A stretch of DNA of 64,000 bases. Source: Pseudomonas sp. 2FG. Its GTDB lineage: Bacteria; Pseudomonadota; Gammaproteobacteria; Pseudomonadales; Pseudomonadaceae. Below, one piece after another: positions 28,750-37,770 of the stretch. How positions within the stretch are numbered: the stretch's first letter is position 1; the number at the start of each line of letters is the position of its first letter. The stretch is taken from the NCBI RefSeq assembly GCF_005502935.1, contig NZ_SCMP01000005.1, forward strand, positions 62,001 to 126,000, read 5' to 3'. The notes beneath the pieces were generated by a model. It ran no database searches. It was not told the DNA's origin and saw only the letters and a list, made by a program, of their open reading frames with translations. Both the position numbers and the translations under genes were made by a program.

Positions 28750-29889
28750 ATGCAGCGCCTTCATTTCGACACCGAGCACGCCATGTTCCGCGAGTCCTTC
28801 CGCGCCTTTCTGCAGAAGGAAGTGGTGCCGCACCAGGAGGCCTGGGAAGAGGCCGGGGTGGTGAGTCGCGAGGTTTGGCTGAAGGCCGGCGCGATGGGTT
28901 TTTTGCTGCCCTGGGCCGATGAGGAATACGGCGGCAGCGGGCTGAAGGATTTCCGTTACGAGCAGATCATGGCCGAGGAGCTGGCCAATGTTAACGAGGC
29001 CGGCTTCATGTTGCCGCTGCACTCGGCGCTCTGCGGTCCCTATATCGCCGAGTACGGCAATGCCGAGCAAAAAGCCCGTTTCCTGCCGGCGATCATCCGC
29101 GGCGAATCCATCCTCGCGGTGGCGATGACCGAGCCGGGCGCCGGTTCCGACCTGGCCGGGATGCGGACCACGGCAGTCGACAAGGGCGATCACTACGAGC
29201 TGAACGGCTCCAAGGTGTTTATCTCCAACGGCCTGTTGGCCGACGTGGTGATAGTCGCGGCCAAGACCGACCCGGCGAACAAGCACGCCATGGGCCTGTT
29301 TCTGGTCGAGCGCGGGATGGAAGGCTTCGAGCGCGGGCGCAACCTGAAGAAGCTCGGCATGCAGAGCCAGGACACCGCCGAACTGTTCTTCAACAGCGTC
29401 AAGGTGCCGAAGGCCAACCTGCTCGGTGATGCCAAGGCCGGTTTCTTCTACCTGATGAACATGCTCGCCCAGGAGCGCCTGACCAACGCCTGTGGCGCGG
29501 TCGGCGGCGCTGAAGCGGCGCTGCAAGTGACCATCGACTATGTGAAGGAGCGCAAAGCCTTCGATCGGCCGCTTTCGCACTTCCAGAACACCCGTTTCAA
29601 GCTGGCGGAAATGCGCACTCAGGTCGATGTGGCGCAAGTCTTCGTCGACCGCTGCGTAATGGACCACAACCAGAAGAAGCTCACTCCGGAAGTCGCCGCC
29701 GAGGCCAAGCTGTTCACCACCGAACTGCTCGGCAGAGTCGTCGACGAAGGCGTACAACTGCACGGTGGCTGGGGCTACATGTGGGAATATCCGATCTGCA
29801 AGATGTACGCGAATGCGCGGATTCAGCGGATCTTCGCCGGCACCTCGGAAATCATGAAAGAGATCATCAGCCGCGGGATGAAGCTCTGA
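28750..29889 (+). CDS. Acyl-CoA dehydrogenase
   Basis: A 379-residue flavoprotein of the medium/long-chain acyl-CoA dehydrogenase family. The N-terminal helical domain is followed by the signatures AVAMTEPGAGSDLAGMRTTA and GSKVFISNGLLADVVIVAAK, then AFDRPLSHFQNTRFKLAEM, LHGGWGYMWEYPICKMYANA and RIFAGTSEIMKEIISRGM, where the Gly-Thr-x-Glu region carries the usual catalytic base position. The start is ATG 28750; upstream in-frame codons overlap the dctA terminator area. It heads a set with an amidohydrolase and a CoA-transferase, suggesting activation and degradation of one carboxylic acid. Confidence 0.93.
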   Translation: MQRLHFDTEHAMFRESFRAFLQKEVVPHQEAWEEAGVVSREVWLKAGAMGFLLPWADEEYGGSGLKDFRYEQIMAEELANVNEAGFMLPLHSALCGPYIAEYGNAEQKARFLPAIIRGESILAVAMTEPGAGSDLAGMRTTAVDKGDHYELNGSKVFISNGLLADVVIVAAKTDPANKHAMGLFLVERGMEGFERGRNLKKLGMQSQDTAELFFNSVKVPKANLLGDAKAGFFYLMNMLAQERLTNACGAVGGAEAALQVTIDYVKERKAFDRPLSHFQNTRFKLAEMRTQVDVAQVFVDRCVMDHNQKKLTPEVAAEAKLFTTELLGRVVDEGVQLHGGWGYMWEYPICKMYANARIQRIFAGTSEIMKEIISRGMKL

Positions 29890-29908
29890 GCGCATCCGGA
29901 CTGACGTA

Positions 29909-29960
29909 GGGTGGGCCTTGGCCCACCAGCGGGATTTGCACGGTGGGCCAAGGCCCACCC
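29909..29960. repeat. 19-bp perfect inverted repeat of the GTAGGGTGG family
   Basis: GGGTGGGCCTTGGCCCACC (29909-29927) and GGTGGGCCAAGGCCCACCC (29942-29960) are exact reverse complements separated by 14 bases. Each arm is itself nearly palindromic. The element fills most of the short gap between the dehydrogenase and amidohydrolase genes. It belongs to the same dispersed motif family as copies near 5070, 30806, 41333 and 56898. Confidence 0.85.
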
Positions 29961-29976
29961 GACGCAGGAGATAACC

Positions 29977-30807
29977 ATGACCATCACCAGCGGCGCCATC
30001 GACGCCTGGGCCCAGCCGGCCACGGGCCGAACCCGCGAACTGATGCCGGAAGTCGCCCGGCTGTTCGAGAAGTCCGGTTCCGCGCATTTGCTCGATCACA
30101 GCCTGAGCCCGGAGCAAACCGTCGCCGAGATGGACAAGGCCGGCGTCGACAAACTGCTGCTCGCCGCCTGGTGCCGACCGGAGCGCTGGGTCTGCACGAA
30201 CGACGAGGTCGCCGAGTACACGCGCGCCTTCCCGGAGCGCTTCGTCGGCGTTGCCACGGTCGATCTGAGCAAGCCCGTGGCGGCGGTGCGCGAGCTGGAG
30301 CGGGCAGTCACCGAGCTGGGCTGCAAGGCCCTGCGCATCGTGCCCTGGCTGTGGAAGCTGGCGCCGAATCACCGGCTCTACTATCCGCTGTATGTGAAGT
30401 GCATCGAGCTGGACATCCCGTTCTGCACCCAGGTCGGCCATACCGGCCCGCTGATGCCGTCCGAGACCGGGCGACCGGTGCCCTATCTGGACGAGGTGGC
30501 GCTGGACTTCCCCGAGTTGCGCATCGTCGCCGGGCATATCGGCCATCCCTGGACCGACGAGATGATCGGCCTGGCCTGGAAGCACGACAACCTCTATATC
30601 GACACCTCGGCCTATTTGCCGCGCTATTACCCGCCACAGCTGCTGCAATTTATGCAGAGCTACGGGCAGGACAAGGTGCTGTTCGGCACTAACTTCCCGC
30701 AGCTTTCCCACGCGCGCTGCATGGCGCAAATCAAGGACCTGGGGCTGTCTGCGGAGGCGGAGGGCAAGTTCCTCCACGGCAACGCCCGCCGGGTGTTTAA
30801 GCTGTAG
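29977..30807 (+). CDS. Amidohydrolase family 2 protein
   Basis: A 276-residue TIM-barrel metal-dependent hydrolase or decarboxylase-like protein (amidohydrolase_2, the aminocarboxymuconate-semialdehyde decarboxylase group). Recognisable parts are ERFVGVATVDLSKPVAAV, GCKALRIVPWLWKLAPNHRL, FCTQVGHTGPL, IVAGHIGHPWTDEMI and FGTNFPQLSHARCM. The N-terminal HxH metal motif of typical members is not obvious, as the protein begins AIDAWAQP, so the metal site may differ. AGGAGATAACC precedes the ATG. Confidence 0.85.
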   Translation: MTITSGAIDAWAQPATGRTRELMPEVARLFEKSGSAHLLDHSLSPEQTVAEMDKAGVDKLLLAAWCRPERWVCTNDEVAEYTRAFPERFVGVATVDLSKPVAAVRELERAVTELGCKALRIVPWLWKLAPNHRLYYPLYVKCIELDIPFCTQVGHTGPLMPSETGRPVPYLDEVALDFPELRIVAGHIGHPWTDEMIGLAWKHDNLYIDTSAYLPRYYPPQLLQFMQSYGQDKVLFGTNFPQLSHARCMAQIKDLGLSAEAEGKFLHGNARRVFKL

Positions 30808-30955
30808 GCTGGGTTAGGCCGAAGGCCATAACCCAGCATCCGCTCTGCTGTTTATTGGATTCCCGCCTGCGCGGGAATGCCGGGTTGTCGGGTGACCGGC
30901 CATTACATGGGGAGCAACCGTAGGCTGGGTAGGGCCGATTTTGGCGAAACCCAGC
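30806..30955. repeat. Cluster of dispersed intergenic repeats
   Basis: The gap after the amidohydrolase gene holds GTAGGCTGGGTTAGGCCGAA with its partner CATAACCCAGCATCCG (about 30807-30842), then GATTCCCGCC-TGC-GCGGGAATGCC (about 30860-30884), and a second GTAGGCTGGGTAGGGCC / GGCGAAACCCAGC pair (about 30920-30955). All are hairpin-forming repeats of kinds common between Pseudomonas genes. Confidence 0.7.
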
Positions 30956-31017
30956 AAAGCCAGAACTGGCACCAAGAGGTGCCGGAGGAGACCCCGCTAT
31001 TTTGCTCAGGAGCCGCC

Positions 31018-32199
31018 ATGAAAGGCCCGTTGTCCTCACTGAAGATTCTCGATTTCTCCACCCTGCTGCCGGGGCCATTCGCCTCGTTGCTGCTGGCCGA
31101 CATGGGCGCCGAGGTGCTGCGCGTCGAGTCGCCGACGCGGATGGATTTGCTCCGCGTACTGCCGCCCCATGATGGCGGAATCTCGGCCAGCCATGCCTAC
31201 CTCAACCGCAACAAACGCAGCATTGCCCTCGATCTGAAACGGCCGGAAGCGGTCGAGGTGGTCAAGCAGTTGCTGGGCGACTACGACATCGTTCTCGAAC
31301 AGTTCCGTCCGGGGGTGATGGATAAGCTCGGGGTGGGTTATGCGGCGCTGAAAGCCATCAATCCGAAGCTGATCTATGTGTCGATCACCGGCTACGGCCA
31401 GACCGGCCCCTACAAGGATCGCGCCGGGCATGACATCAACTACCTGGCCTTGTCCGGCATCGCCGATCAGACTGGGCGCCGCGAAACCGGGCCGTTGCCC
31501 TTGGGTGTTCAGGCGGCGGACATTGCCGGTGGTTCCTTCCACGGCGTGATGGGCCTGCTGGCGGCGGTCATCCAGCGCCAGCAGACCGGTGAGGGTCAGT
31601 ATGTCGATGTCAGCATGACCGACTGCGTCTTCAGTCTGCATGCGATGGCCGGCGCCGGCTACCTGGCCTGCGGCGAGGAGCCGAAGATGGAGAACCAGGC
31701 ACTGAACGGCGGCAGCTTCTACGACTACTACCGCACCCGCGATGCTCGCTGGTTCTCGGTCGGCAGCCTGGAGCCGCAGTTCATGCAGCAGTTCTGCGCA
31801 GGCCTTGGCCGCCCGGAACTGGCGGCGCTTGGTTTGTCGTCGAAGCCCGAAGAGCAGCGCGCGCTCAAGCGTGAGATCCAGCTTGAATTCGAGAAGCGTG
31901 ACTTTGCCGAGTGGAGCGAGCGTTTCGCGGCTCTGGATGCCTGCGTCGAACCGATGCTGAGCCTGGCCGAAGCGCTCGAACACCCGCAGTTGAAAGCCCG
32001 CGACCTGGTCACCGAAGTGCCGCGTGGCGGTAATCCGCCGCAAAGGCAGATCGCCTGTCCGATCAAGTTCTCGGGCGGCCTGCCGGCACCACGGCATATC
32101 GGCTCGCCGCTAGGCGCGCATACCGAAGAAGTGCTGCGTGGCCTGGGTTATACCGCCGAGCGGATCGCCGAGCTGAAGGCGGCGAAGGTGATCGGGTAG
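31018..32199 (+). CDS. CaiB/BaiF-family CoA-transferase (family III)
   Basis: A 393-residue formyl-CoA-transferase-type enzyme that exchanges CoA between carboxylic acids. Family features: LKILDFSTLLPGPFASLLLADMGAEVLRVE at the N-terminus, YLNRNKRSIALDLK, DIVLEQFRPGVMDKLG, SITGYGQTGPYKDRAGHDIN, and the catalytic Asp168 in QAADIAGGSFHG. GGAGCC precedes the ATG at 31018. Its place after the acyl-CoA dehydrogenase and amidohydrolase fits a small acyl-CoA degradation cluster; the acid is unknown. Confidence 0.93.
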   Translation: MKGPLSSLKILDFSTLLPGPFASLLLADMGAEVLRVESPTRMDLLRVLPPHDGGISASHAYLNRNKRSIALDLKRPEAVEVVKQLLGDYDIVLEQFRPGVMDKLGVGYAALKAINPKLIYVSITGYGQTGPYKDRAGHDINYLALSGIADQTGRRETGPLPLGVQAADIAGGSFHGVMGLLAAVIQRQQTGEGQYVDVSMTDCVFSLHAMAGAGYLACGEEPKMENQALNGGSFYDYYRTRDARWFSVGSLEPQFMQQFCAGLGRPELAALGLSSKPEEQRALKREIQLEFEKRDFAEWSERFAALDACVEPMLSLAEALEHPQLKARDLVTEVPRGGNPPQRQIACPIKFSGGLPAPRHIGSPLGAHTEEVLRGLGYTAERIAELKAAKVIG

Positions 32200-32245
32200 G
32201 GCGCTACTCGCCGAAGGCAGTACGCCAGATACACCAGGCGAACGC

Positions 32246-32740
32246 TTATTCCTGGCGCTGCTGCCCGCTAAATACCAGGGTCGCCCGGCAACGCCGGCAG
32301 AAATAGCGGCGGCCCTTGCTGACCAGTGCATGCCGTTGCGCGGAGAAGGGGAAGTCGTGATCCGGGCACTGGCAGTTGTAGAGGTAGCGAGTCGCGGTGC
32401 GGCGTTTGATGGCGTAGGTGTGGCAGCGATTGGGCGGCAGTTCGTAGACCCCGCGCATGATCAATTGCCACTCCTCGCCATGGGGCTGGATGCGTGAGCC
32501 GAACATCTCGCGAGCGATCATATGCGCGACTTCGTGGGCCACGGTTTGCTTGAGGAAGTCTTCGCTGTTTTCGCGGTACAGCTGCGGGTTGAAGCGCAGC
32601 AGGTTTTCGTCCAGGTGCGCCACCCCGGCTTTTTGCCCACGTAACTTGAGGCTGACCACGGGGCGGGTAAAGCGGCGGTTGAAAAAAGCTTCGGCCTGCT
32701 GGTAGCAAGCCTCGACACGAGCATTGAGCTGTTCGGGCAT
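32246..32740 (-). CDS. sprT: SprT family zinc metalloprotease-like protein
   Basis: A 164-residue SprT protein. The zinc motif is HEVAH with His69, Glu70 and His73, and a C-terminal zinc ribbon with paired cysteines is visible (YNCQCPDHDF, then FCRRCRATL). The ATG at 32740 follows TTGGAGGACTCG; the TTG twelve bases upstream overlaps that ribosome binding site and is rejected. Relatives of eukaryotic Spartan act on DNA-protein crosslinks, but bacterial SprT is uncharacterised. Confidence 0.9.
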   Translation of the reverse strand: MPEQLNARVEACYQQAEAFFNRRFTRPVVSLKLRGQKAGVAHLDENLLRFNPQLYRENSEDFLKQTVAHEVAHMIAREMFGSRIQPHGEEWQLIMRGVYELPPNRCHTYAIKRRTATRYLYNCQCPDHDFPFSAQRHALVSKGRRYFCRRCRATLVFSGQQRQE

Positions 32741-32804
32741 CGAGTCCTCCAAATGCAGGCGGAATTATGCCCAAGCGCGTCGCGACCAGCAGCCCTAAAA
32801 CGAC

Positions 32805-32826
32805 GAAACCGCCAAACGGCGGTTTC
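32805..32826 (-). terminator. Intrinsic terminator of the Yip1-family gene
   Basis: GAAACCGCC and GGCGGTTTC form a 9-bp stem around AAAC. On the leftward strand it is followed by GTCGTTTTAG, and it lies 23 bases after the stop of the Yip1-type gene. Confidence 0.75.
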
Positions 32827-32848
32827 GGGGTTGCTTAATGGAAGATTC

Positions 32849-33448
32849 TCAACTGGTGTAGACAGGTCCGACGCCGAGCCCCCAAAAAATCACCGACATC
32901 GCAATCATCGCCACCAGCACCACCAGGCCGACCGCCAGCACCGAGCTGGAGAACATGAAGCCTTCGTCCTTGGGGATGTTCATAAAGGCCGGGATGCCCA
33001 CGTAGAGCAGATAGGCCGTGTAACAGACCGCCGCCGTGCCGACGAACATCGCCAGCCAGAGGTTCGGATAGAGCCCCGCAAGCCCGCCGATAAACAGTGG
33101 CGTGGCGGTGTATGCGGCGAACACGACACATTGCGCCATGCTCGGGCTGGCGTCGTAAGTACGGGCCATCCAGTTGATAAAAGCCCCCATGACCGCGACG
33201 CCGGCGAGCATGGCCACGTAGGTCATGAGCGTCATCCACAACGCACTGCCTTCGGTCAGCATGACGGGTGCGCCGCCGCCGACTGTCCAGCCCACCTGGG
33301 TGGTACCGATATAAGCCGAAATAGCCGGAATAGCCGCGAGAATCAGGACGTGGGTGAGATACATGTGGCTGATGCTTTCCTCCTCGCCACGAATCTCTTG
33401 CCACTCTTGATCGGGATGCGTGAAGAGCCCCCAAACGTGATGGATCAT
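32849..33448 (-). CDS. Yip1-family inner membrane protein
   Basis: A 199-residue protein with about five hydrophobic helices (THVLILAAIPAISAYIG, LMTYVAMLAGVAVMGAFINWM, CVVFAAYTATPLFIGGLAGL, LAMFVGTAAVCYTAYLLYVGI and the C-terminal VLAVGLVVLVAMIAMSVIFWG). It matches the bacterial Yip1 domain family of unknown function. The N-terminus (MIHHVWGLFTHPDQEWQEI) is the conserved cytoplasmic entry segment. GAGGAGG lies 8 bases before the ATG at 33448, which rules out the GTG three codons earlier. Confidence 0.85.
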   Translation of the reverse strand: MIHHVWGLFTHPDQEWQEIRGEEESISHMYLTHVLILAAIPAISAYIGTTQVGWTVGGGAPVMLTEGSALWMTLMTYVAMLAGVAVMGAFINWMARTYDASPSMAQCVVFAAYTATPLFIGGLAGLYPNLWLAMFVGTAAVCYTAYLLYVGIPAFMNIPKDEGFMFSSSVLAVGLVVLVAMIAMSVIFWGLGVGPVYTS

Positions 33449-33615
33449 GCCAAACACCTCCTCTTGTTATAGCGGCCGCCCCCCAGCGTAGCGCCCGGCG
33501 CGCGTGAGTAGCGCCACCGGGTGCAGGGCCGAACCTATGCGACCGTATGTCGCAGTATAGGTCGGGCCTGGAGGCCGCGGAGGACGTGGATTTAGAGCAA
33601 ATTCGTCTCTAAATG

Positions 33616-34212
33616 TCAGCTGTAATAGCGCTCTAGTATTTCCAACGCCAGGTTGATCGACTGCAGGCGCGTCGTGCTGCCGCCGCGATCCGGGTGATGC
33701 TGGCTCACCAGTTGTCGGTAGCGGCGCTTGATAATGCCGAGGTTGAGCGGCTCGTTCGATTCTTCCAGCTCGAACAACTCCAAGGCTGCGCGTTTTTCGT
33801 CCCCACCCTGCATGCGCTTCCAGAAGCTGGTCAGCAACTTCTCCACGTCGTCTTCACTGGTTTCTCGCAGGTGTTGCAGATCCAGATAGTAGTCACGCAG
33901 CGGATCCTGTTCGCTGAGTGCCAGGTCACCCGCCTGATAGGGTAGTAATTGCACGCACAGTGGGTTGATCACCAGGTGTGCGGTTCGCTCACTCCAGAGT
34001 CGTTCGCGCAGTTGGTAGAGCGCGTTGAACAGCAGAAAGTGGGTGCGAAACAGCACCAGTTTGTCGGTCAAGGCCAGGTGCGGGATATGTGTCGAGTGGC
34101 GCGCCTTGAGCCGTTGGATCAGCCAATATTCGCTGCAGCCGTCGGGTGCCTCGCGCAGCAGTTCGAGCAACTGTTCGGCAAGGTCGAGGGCGGGATTCAG
34201 TTCGGAGTTCAT
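33616..34212 (-). CDS. DnaJ-related protein with C-terminal J domain
   Basis: A 198-residue protein. Residues about 5-130 match the DnaJ-related N-terminal domain (LLELLREAPDGCSEYWLIQRL, LFRTHFLLFNALYQLRERL). The last 55 residues form a J domain with the HPD tripeptide in LVSQHHPDRGGS that stimulates DnaK ATPase. It is an orphan co-chaperone of unknown client, conserved in gamma-proteobacteria. It is divergent from the DUF547 gene. Confidence 0.9.
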   Translation of the reverse strand: MNSELNPALDLAEQLLELLREAPDGCSEYWLIQRLKARHSTHIPHLALTDKLVLFRTHFLLFNALYQLRERLWSERTAHLVINPLCVQLLPYQAGDLALSEQDPLRDYYLDLQHLRETSEDDVEKLLTSFWKRMQGGDEKRAALELFELEESNEPLNLGIIKRRYRQLVSQHHPDRGGSTTRLQSINLALEILERYYS

Positions 34213-34303
34213 CGACCGAGCCTAGCACAGCGGCCGCGCGGGTTTGTGGGCGGAACTCACTGGAGTGCCGCCTTGTCCCACCTGCATAAGCCGGAGGATG
34301 TTT

Positions 34304-35113
34304 ATGCGCCTGTTGCGCCAGCTGACCGCTATTTTCCTGATCCTGCTCGCGGGTTCTGTGAGCGCTGCACCGGCGGCCGAGCGCTGGGCGGTGTGGGATG
34401 TCAGCAACGAAAGCCGCGCCGCGCATATCGACCACAGCGCCTGGCAGGAACTGCTGACGCGCTACCTGAACAGCCAGCATCCGAGTGGCATTGCACGTTT
34501 CGACTACGCCCATGTGGATCGCCGCCATCGCCGCCTGCTGGATGTGTACGTCGAGCAACTGAGCGCCCTCGATCCGCGGCAATTTACCCGTGCCGAGCAG
34601 TTGGCTTATTGGCTCAATCTGTACAACGCGCTGATCGTGCAGCAGGTGCTCAAGAATTATCCGGTGGATTCGATTACCAGTCTCGGCGCCTGGTATCAGT
34701 TCGGCCCCTGGGATAAGGCCGTCACCGAGGTCGCCGGCTATAAGCTCAGTCTCAACGACATCGAACATCGCATTCTTCGTCCGCTCTGGCGCGACCCGCG
34801 TCTGCACTACGCACTCAATTGCGCCAGCCTCGGCTGTCCCAATCTGGCGGCCGAGACCTATAGCGCGCAGAACAGCGAGCGCCTGCTGGAGGCGGGTGCG
34901 CGGGCCTATATCAACCACCCGCGGGGGGTGGCTTTTGAGGACGGCAAATGGGTGCTGTCGAGGATTTATGACTGGTATCCGCAGGACTTCGGTGGCGAGG
35001 AGGGGTTGCGCGCGCACCTCATCCATTACGCCAACCCGGCCCTGGCGCAGCAGTTGCAAGCCTTTACCGGCAAACCCCGCTATCGCTATGACTGGAATCT
35101 CAATCAACCCTGA
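34304..35113 (+). CDS. Exported DUF547 domain protein
   Basis: A 269-residue protein with a signal peptide (LLRQLTAIFLILLAGSVSAAPA). The DUF547 core follows (FDYAHVDRRHRRLLDVYVEQL, EQLAYWLNLYNALIVQQVL, LSLNDIEHRILRPLWRDPRLHYALNCASLGCPNL given here in separate blocks). The conserved Cys pair in NCASLGCP may be redox-active or metal-binding. The function is unknown. The ATG at 34304 lies 7 bases after GGAGG; the ATG at 34298 overlaps that site. Confidence 0.85.
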   Translation: MRLLRQLTAIFLILLAGSVSAAPAAERWAVWDVSNESRAAHIDHSAWQELLTRYLNSQHPSGIARFDYAHVDRRHRRLLDVYVEQLSALDPRQFTRAEQLAYWLNLYNALIVQQVLKNYPVDSITSLGAWYQFGPWDKAVTEVAGYKLSLNDIEHRILRPLWRDPRLHYALNCASLGCPNLAAETYSAQNSERLLEAGARAYINHPRGVAFEDGKWVLSRIYDWYPQDFGGEEGLRAHLIHYANPALAQQLQAFTGKPRYRYDWNLNQP

Positions 35114-35178
35114 AGACGCAGCCCTGAAGACGAGTGGGGTAGGGCTATTGGCGCTTTCTGCGTAAAATAACCGGTGTT

Positions 35179-35320
35179 CCAGGCTGTGTGAAAACTACTG
35201 CGCTCGGTTATACGGCGTTAAAAGCAGGCTCAAAATGCTCATTTACAACGCGTAAATTGCGCTTTTTCGCCTGTTTTTGCCTTGTCTACCCTTCGCTCGC
35301 TACGTTTTCACACGGCCTGG
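35179..35320. mobile_element. MITE-like element, copy 1
   Basis: A 142-bp element bounded by near-perfect 17-bp inverted repeats: CCAGGCTGTGTGAAAAC (35179-35195) and GTTTTCACACGGCCTGG (35304-35320), one mismatch. The core (GGCGTTAAAAGCAGGCTC, AATGCTCATTTACAACGC, then TCGCCTGTTTTTGCCTTG) is shared with a second element at 51587-51731. It has no coding capacity. It sits 42 bases before ttcA. Confidence 0.8.
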
Positions 35321-35362
35321 TTCGCCACCCCCTTTTCGTAAATCCCCGGACTCCAGCGCACC

Positions 35363-36187
35363 ATGGGCACTCTTTCGGTTAATCAAAGCAAACTGCAGAA
35401 ACGCTTGCGCCGCCTGGCTGGCGAGGCCGTTACCGACTTCAACATGATCGAAGATGGCGACAAGGTCATGGTCTGCCTGTCCGGCGGCAAGGACAGCTAC
35501 ACCATGCTCGACGTCTTGCTGCATCTGCAGAAGGTCGCGCCGATCAAGTTCGAGATCGTCGCGGTCAATATGGATCAGAAGCAGCCGGGCTTCCCCGAGC
35601 ACGTGTTGCCCGAGTACCTCAAGGCCATCGGCGTCGACTATCACATAGTCGAAAAAGACACCTATTCGGTGGTGATGGAAAAAATTCCGGAAGGCAAAAC
35701 CACCTGCTCGCTCTGTTCCCGTCTGCGCCGTGGCACCCTCTATACCTTTGCCGATGAAATCGGTGCGACCAAAATGGCGCTCGGCCACCACCGCGACGAC
35801 ATTCTCGAGACCTTCTTCCTCAACATGTTCTACGGCGGCACGCTCAAGGCCATGCCGCCGAAACTGCGTGCCGACGACGGGCGCAACGTGGTGATTCGGC
35901 CGTTGGCCTACTGCAGTGAGAAGGACATCGAGGCCTACTCCGAGCTCAAAGAATTCCCGATCATCCCCTGCAACCTCTGCGGCTCGCAGGAGAACCTGCA
36001 GCGCAAGGTGGTCAAGGAAATGCTGCAGGAGTGGGAGCGCAAGACGCCCGGCCGCACCGAGATCATGTTCCGCGCCCTGCAGAATGTGATGCCCTCGCAG
36101 CTGGCCGACCGTAACCTGTTCGACTTCACCAATTTGCGCATCGATGAAAACGCCACGCCGCGCTTTGTCGATGTGATGAACCTGTGA
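35363..36187 (+). CDS. ttcA: tRNA 2-thiocytidine(32) synthetase TtcA
   Basis: A 274-residue PP-loop enzyme that adenylates and thiolates cytidine 32 of certain tRNAs. The PP-loop is SGGKDS at residues 40-45. The conserved cysteines that hold the [4Fe-4S] cluster are Cys115 and Cys118 (TTCSLCSRL) and Cys203/Cys206 (IPCNLCGSQ) in the region typical for TtcA. LGHHRDD is also present. It is followed by the Tag-like gene 30 bases on. Confidence 0.95.
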   Translation: MGTLSVNQSKLQKRLRRLAGEAVTDFNMIEDGDKVMVCLSGGKDSYTMLDVLLHLQKVAPIKFEIVAVNMDQKQPGFPEHVLPEYLKAIGVDYHIVEKDTYSVVMEKIPEGKTTCSLCSRLRRGTLYTFADEIGATKMALGHHRDDILETFFLNMFYGGTLKAMPPKLRADDGRNVVIRPLAYCSEKDIEAYSELKEFPIIPCNLCGSQENLQRKVVKEMLQEWERKTPGRTEIMFRALQNVMPSQLADRNLFDFTNLRIDENATPRFVDVMNL

Positions 36188-36217
36188 TTCTCGGCATTAA
36201 CCCTGCCAGGACAGCCC

Positions 36218-36889
36218 ATGCGCGACTACAAATGGCTCAATGAGTTTTGCCTCAACCGCTTTGGCTCCAAGGCGGCGTTGGAAGCCAGGCTGCCGACCCC
36301 CAAGTCGGCGGCCGAGTTGCGCCAGATCGCTGATGACCGTTACCTGTCGTTGATCGCCCTGCGGGTCTTTCGCGCCGGCCTCAAACACAGCTTGGTGGAT
36401 GCCAAGTGGCCGGCCTTCGAGGAGGTTTTCTTCGGCTTCGCTCCCGAGAAAGTCGTGCTGATGGGCGGCGAGCACCTGGAGCGGCTGATGCAGGACGCGC
36501 GGCTGATCCGTCACCTGGGCAAGCTGAAAAGCGTGCCGCGTAACGCGCAGTTTGTCCTCGATGTGGCGAAGCAGCAGGGTAGTTTCGGCGCGCTGATCGC
36601 CGATTGGCCGGTGACCGATATCGTCGGCCTGTGGAAGTACCTGGCCAAACACGGCAGCCAGCTCGGCGGGCTGTCGGCGCCACGCCTGCTGCGCATGGTT
36701 GGCAAAGACACCTTTATTCCGACCGACGATATGGTCGCGGCGCTGAAGGCGCAGGAGATCATCGAAAAATCCCCGACCAGCCTGAAGGAGCTTGCCGCCG
36801 TGCAAGCCGCGTTCAATCAGTGGCACGCTGAAAGCGGCCGGCCCTTGTGCCAGCTTTCGGTGATGTTGGCGCACACGGTTAATCACTGA
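36218..36889 (+). CDS. DNA-3-methyladenine glycosylase I-like protein
   Basis: A 223-residue protein of the Tag superfamily: ALRVFRAGLKHSLVDAKWPAFEEVFFGF, LIRHLGKLKSVPRNAQFVL and LGGLSAPRLLRMVGKDTFIPTDD align with the HhH glycosylase core. It lacks the N-terminal RCxW and terminal zinc ligands of classical Tag, so its activity on 3-methyladenine is uncertain. Such divergent members are common in Pseudomonas. Confidence 0.8.
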   Translation: MRDYKWLNEFCLNRFGSKAALEARLPTPKSAAELRQIADDRYLSLIALRVFRAGLKHSLVDAKWPAFEEVFFGFAPEKVVLMGGEHLERLMQDARLIRHLGKLKSVPRNAQFVLDVAKQQGSFGALIADWPVTDIVGLWKYLAKHGSQLGGLSAPRLLRMVGKDTFIPTDDMVAALKAQEIIEKSPTSLKELAAVQAAFNQWHAESGRPLCQLSVMLAHTVNH

Positions 36890-36938
36890 CCGCGAGACTC
36901 GGTATTCGCCCTTGCCGGATGAAATGGAGGAGGCCCCG

Positions 36939-37706
36939 ATGGATGCTGCAATTCAGCGAGTCGCTCAGGCTCTTCAGCGCGCCGAACGCATTTTGATCAT
37001 CAGCGGTGCGGGGCTTTCCGCGGACTCCGGCTTGCCGACCTATCGCGGTCTCGGCGGCTTGTATAACGGCATGACCGAAGAAGGGCTGCCGATCGAGGCG
37101 GCGCTGTCCGGGCCGATGCTGCAACGCGATCCTGCCCTGTGCTGGAAATACCTTGCCGAACTGGGCAAGGCCTGTCTGGGGGCCAAGCCGAATGCCGGCC
37201 ATTACGCTATCGCCGAACTGCAACGGCGCAAATCCGGCTGCTGGGTGCTGACCCAGAATATCGACGGCTACCACCGCGCGGCGGGTAGTCCGGTGGCGCG
37301 GCTGATCGAGATTCATGGCGAACTGGCGCCGCTGTTCTGCCAATCCTGTGGCGCCGAGAGCGCTGAATTGGCAGAGCATCTACAGCGTCCGCTGCCGCCA
37401 AAATGCGCGCAGTGCGGTGGCATCCTGCGCCCGCCGGTGGTGCTGTTCGAGGAACTGCTGCCGGAGCTGGCCATCGACACGCTCTATGCCGAGCTGCGCA
37501 AAGGCTTCGACGTGGTGCTGGCGGTGGGGACCACGGCGAGCTTCCCCTATATAGTCGAGCCGGTCGTGCGCACCCGCCAGGCAGGCGGCTTCACCGCCGA
37601 AATCAACCCGATGCACAGCGACCTCAGCCGGCTGGTGGATGTGCATTTACGGGGTAGGGCCTTAGATGTGTTGCCGGAGTTACTGGGTCACATTCCGGCT
37701 AATTAA
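36939..37706 (+). CDS. Sirtuin (SIR2) NAD-dependent protein deacylase
   Basis: A 255-residue SIR2 protein. NAD-binding SGAGLSADSGLPTYRG (22-37), TQNIDGYHRAAG (105-116), catalytic His126 in EIHGEL, and four zinc cysteines (Cys134, Cys137, Cys156, Cys159) are present. Two positions deviate from the family: Tyr replaces Leu in TQNID-x-L-H, and FEE replaces FGE in RPPVVLFEE. The ATG at 36939 follows GGAGGAGG; an upstream in-frame ATG at 36912 is less favoured. Confidence 0.92.
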   Translation: MDAAIQRVAQALQRAERILIISGAGLSADSGLPTYRGLGGLYNGMTEEGLPIEAALSGPMLQRDPALCWKYLAELGKACLGAKPNAGHYAIAELQRRKSGCWVLTQNIDGYHRAAGSPVARLIEIHGELAPLFCQSCGAESAELAEHLQRPLPPKCAQCGGILRPPVVLFEELLPELAIDTLYAELRKGFDVVLAVGTTASFPYIVEPVVRTRQAGGFTAEINPMHSDLSRLVDVHLRGRALDVLPELLGHIPAN

Positions 37707-37770
37707 ATTTGCAAGTGAGGGTTGTGGAAGGCATAGTCGCGGCTTCATAAAATTCGACACGGCCGTGCCC

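Noticed and set aside
28732..30777. A 681-codon leftward frame opposite the acyl-CoA dehydrogenase and amidohydrolase genes
   Set aside because: It spans two confidently identified genes and the gap between them, and the translation is low-complexity His/Gln/Leu-rich sequence.
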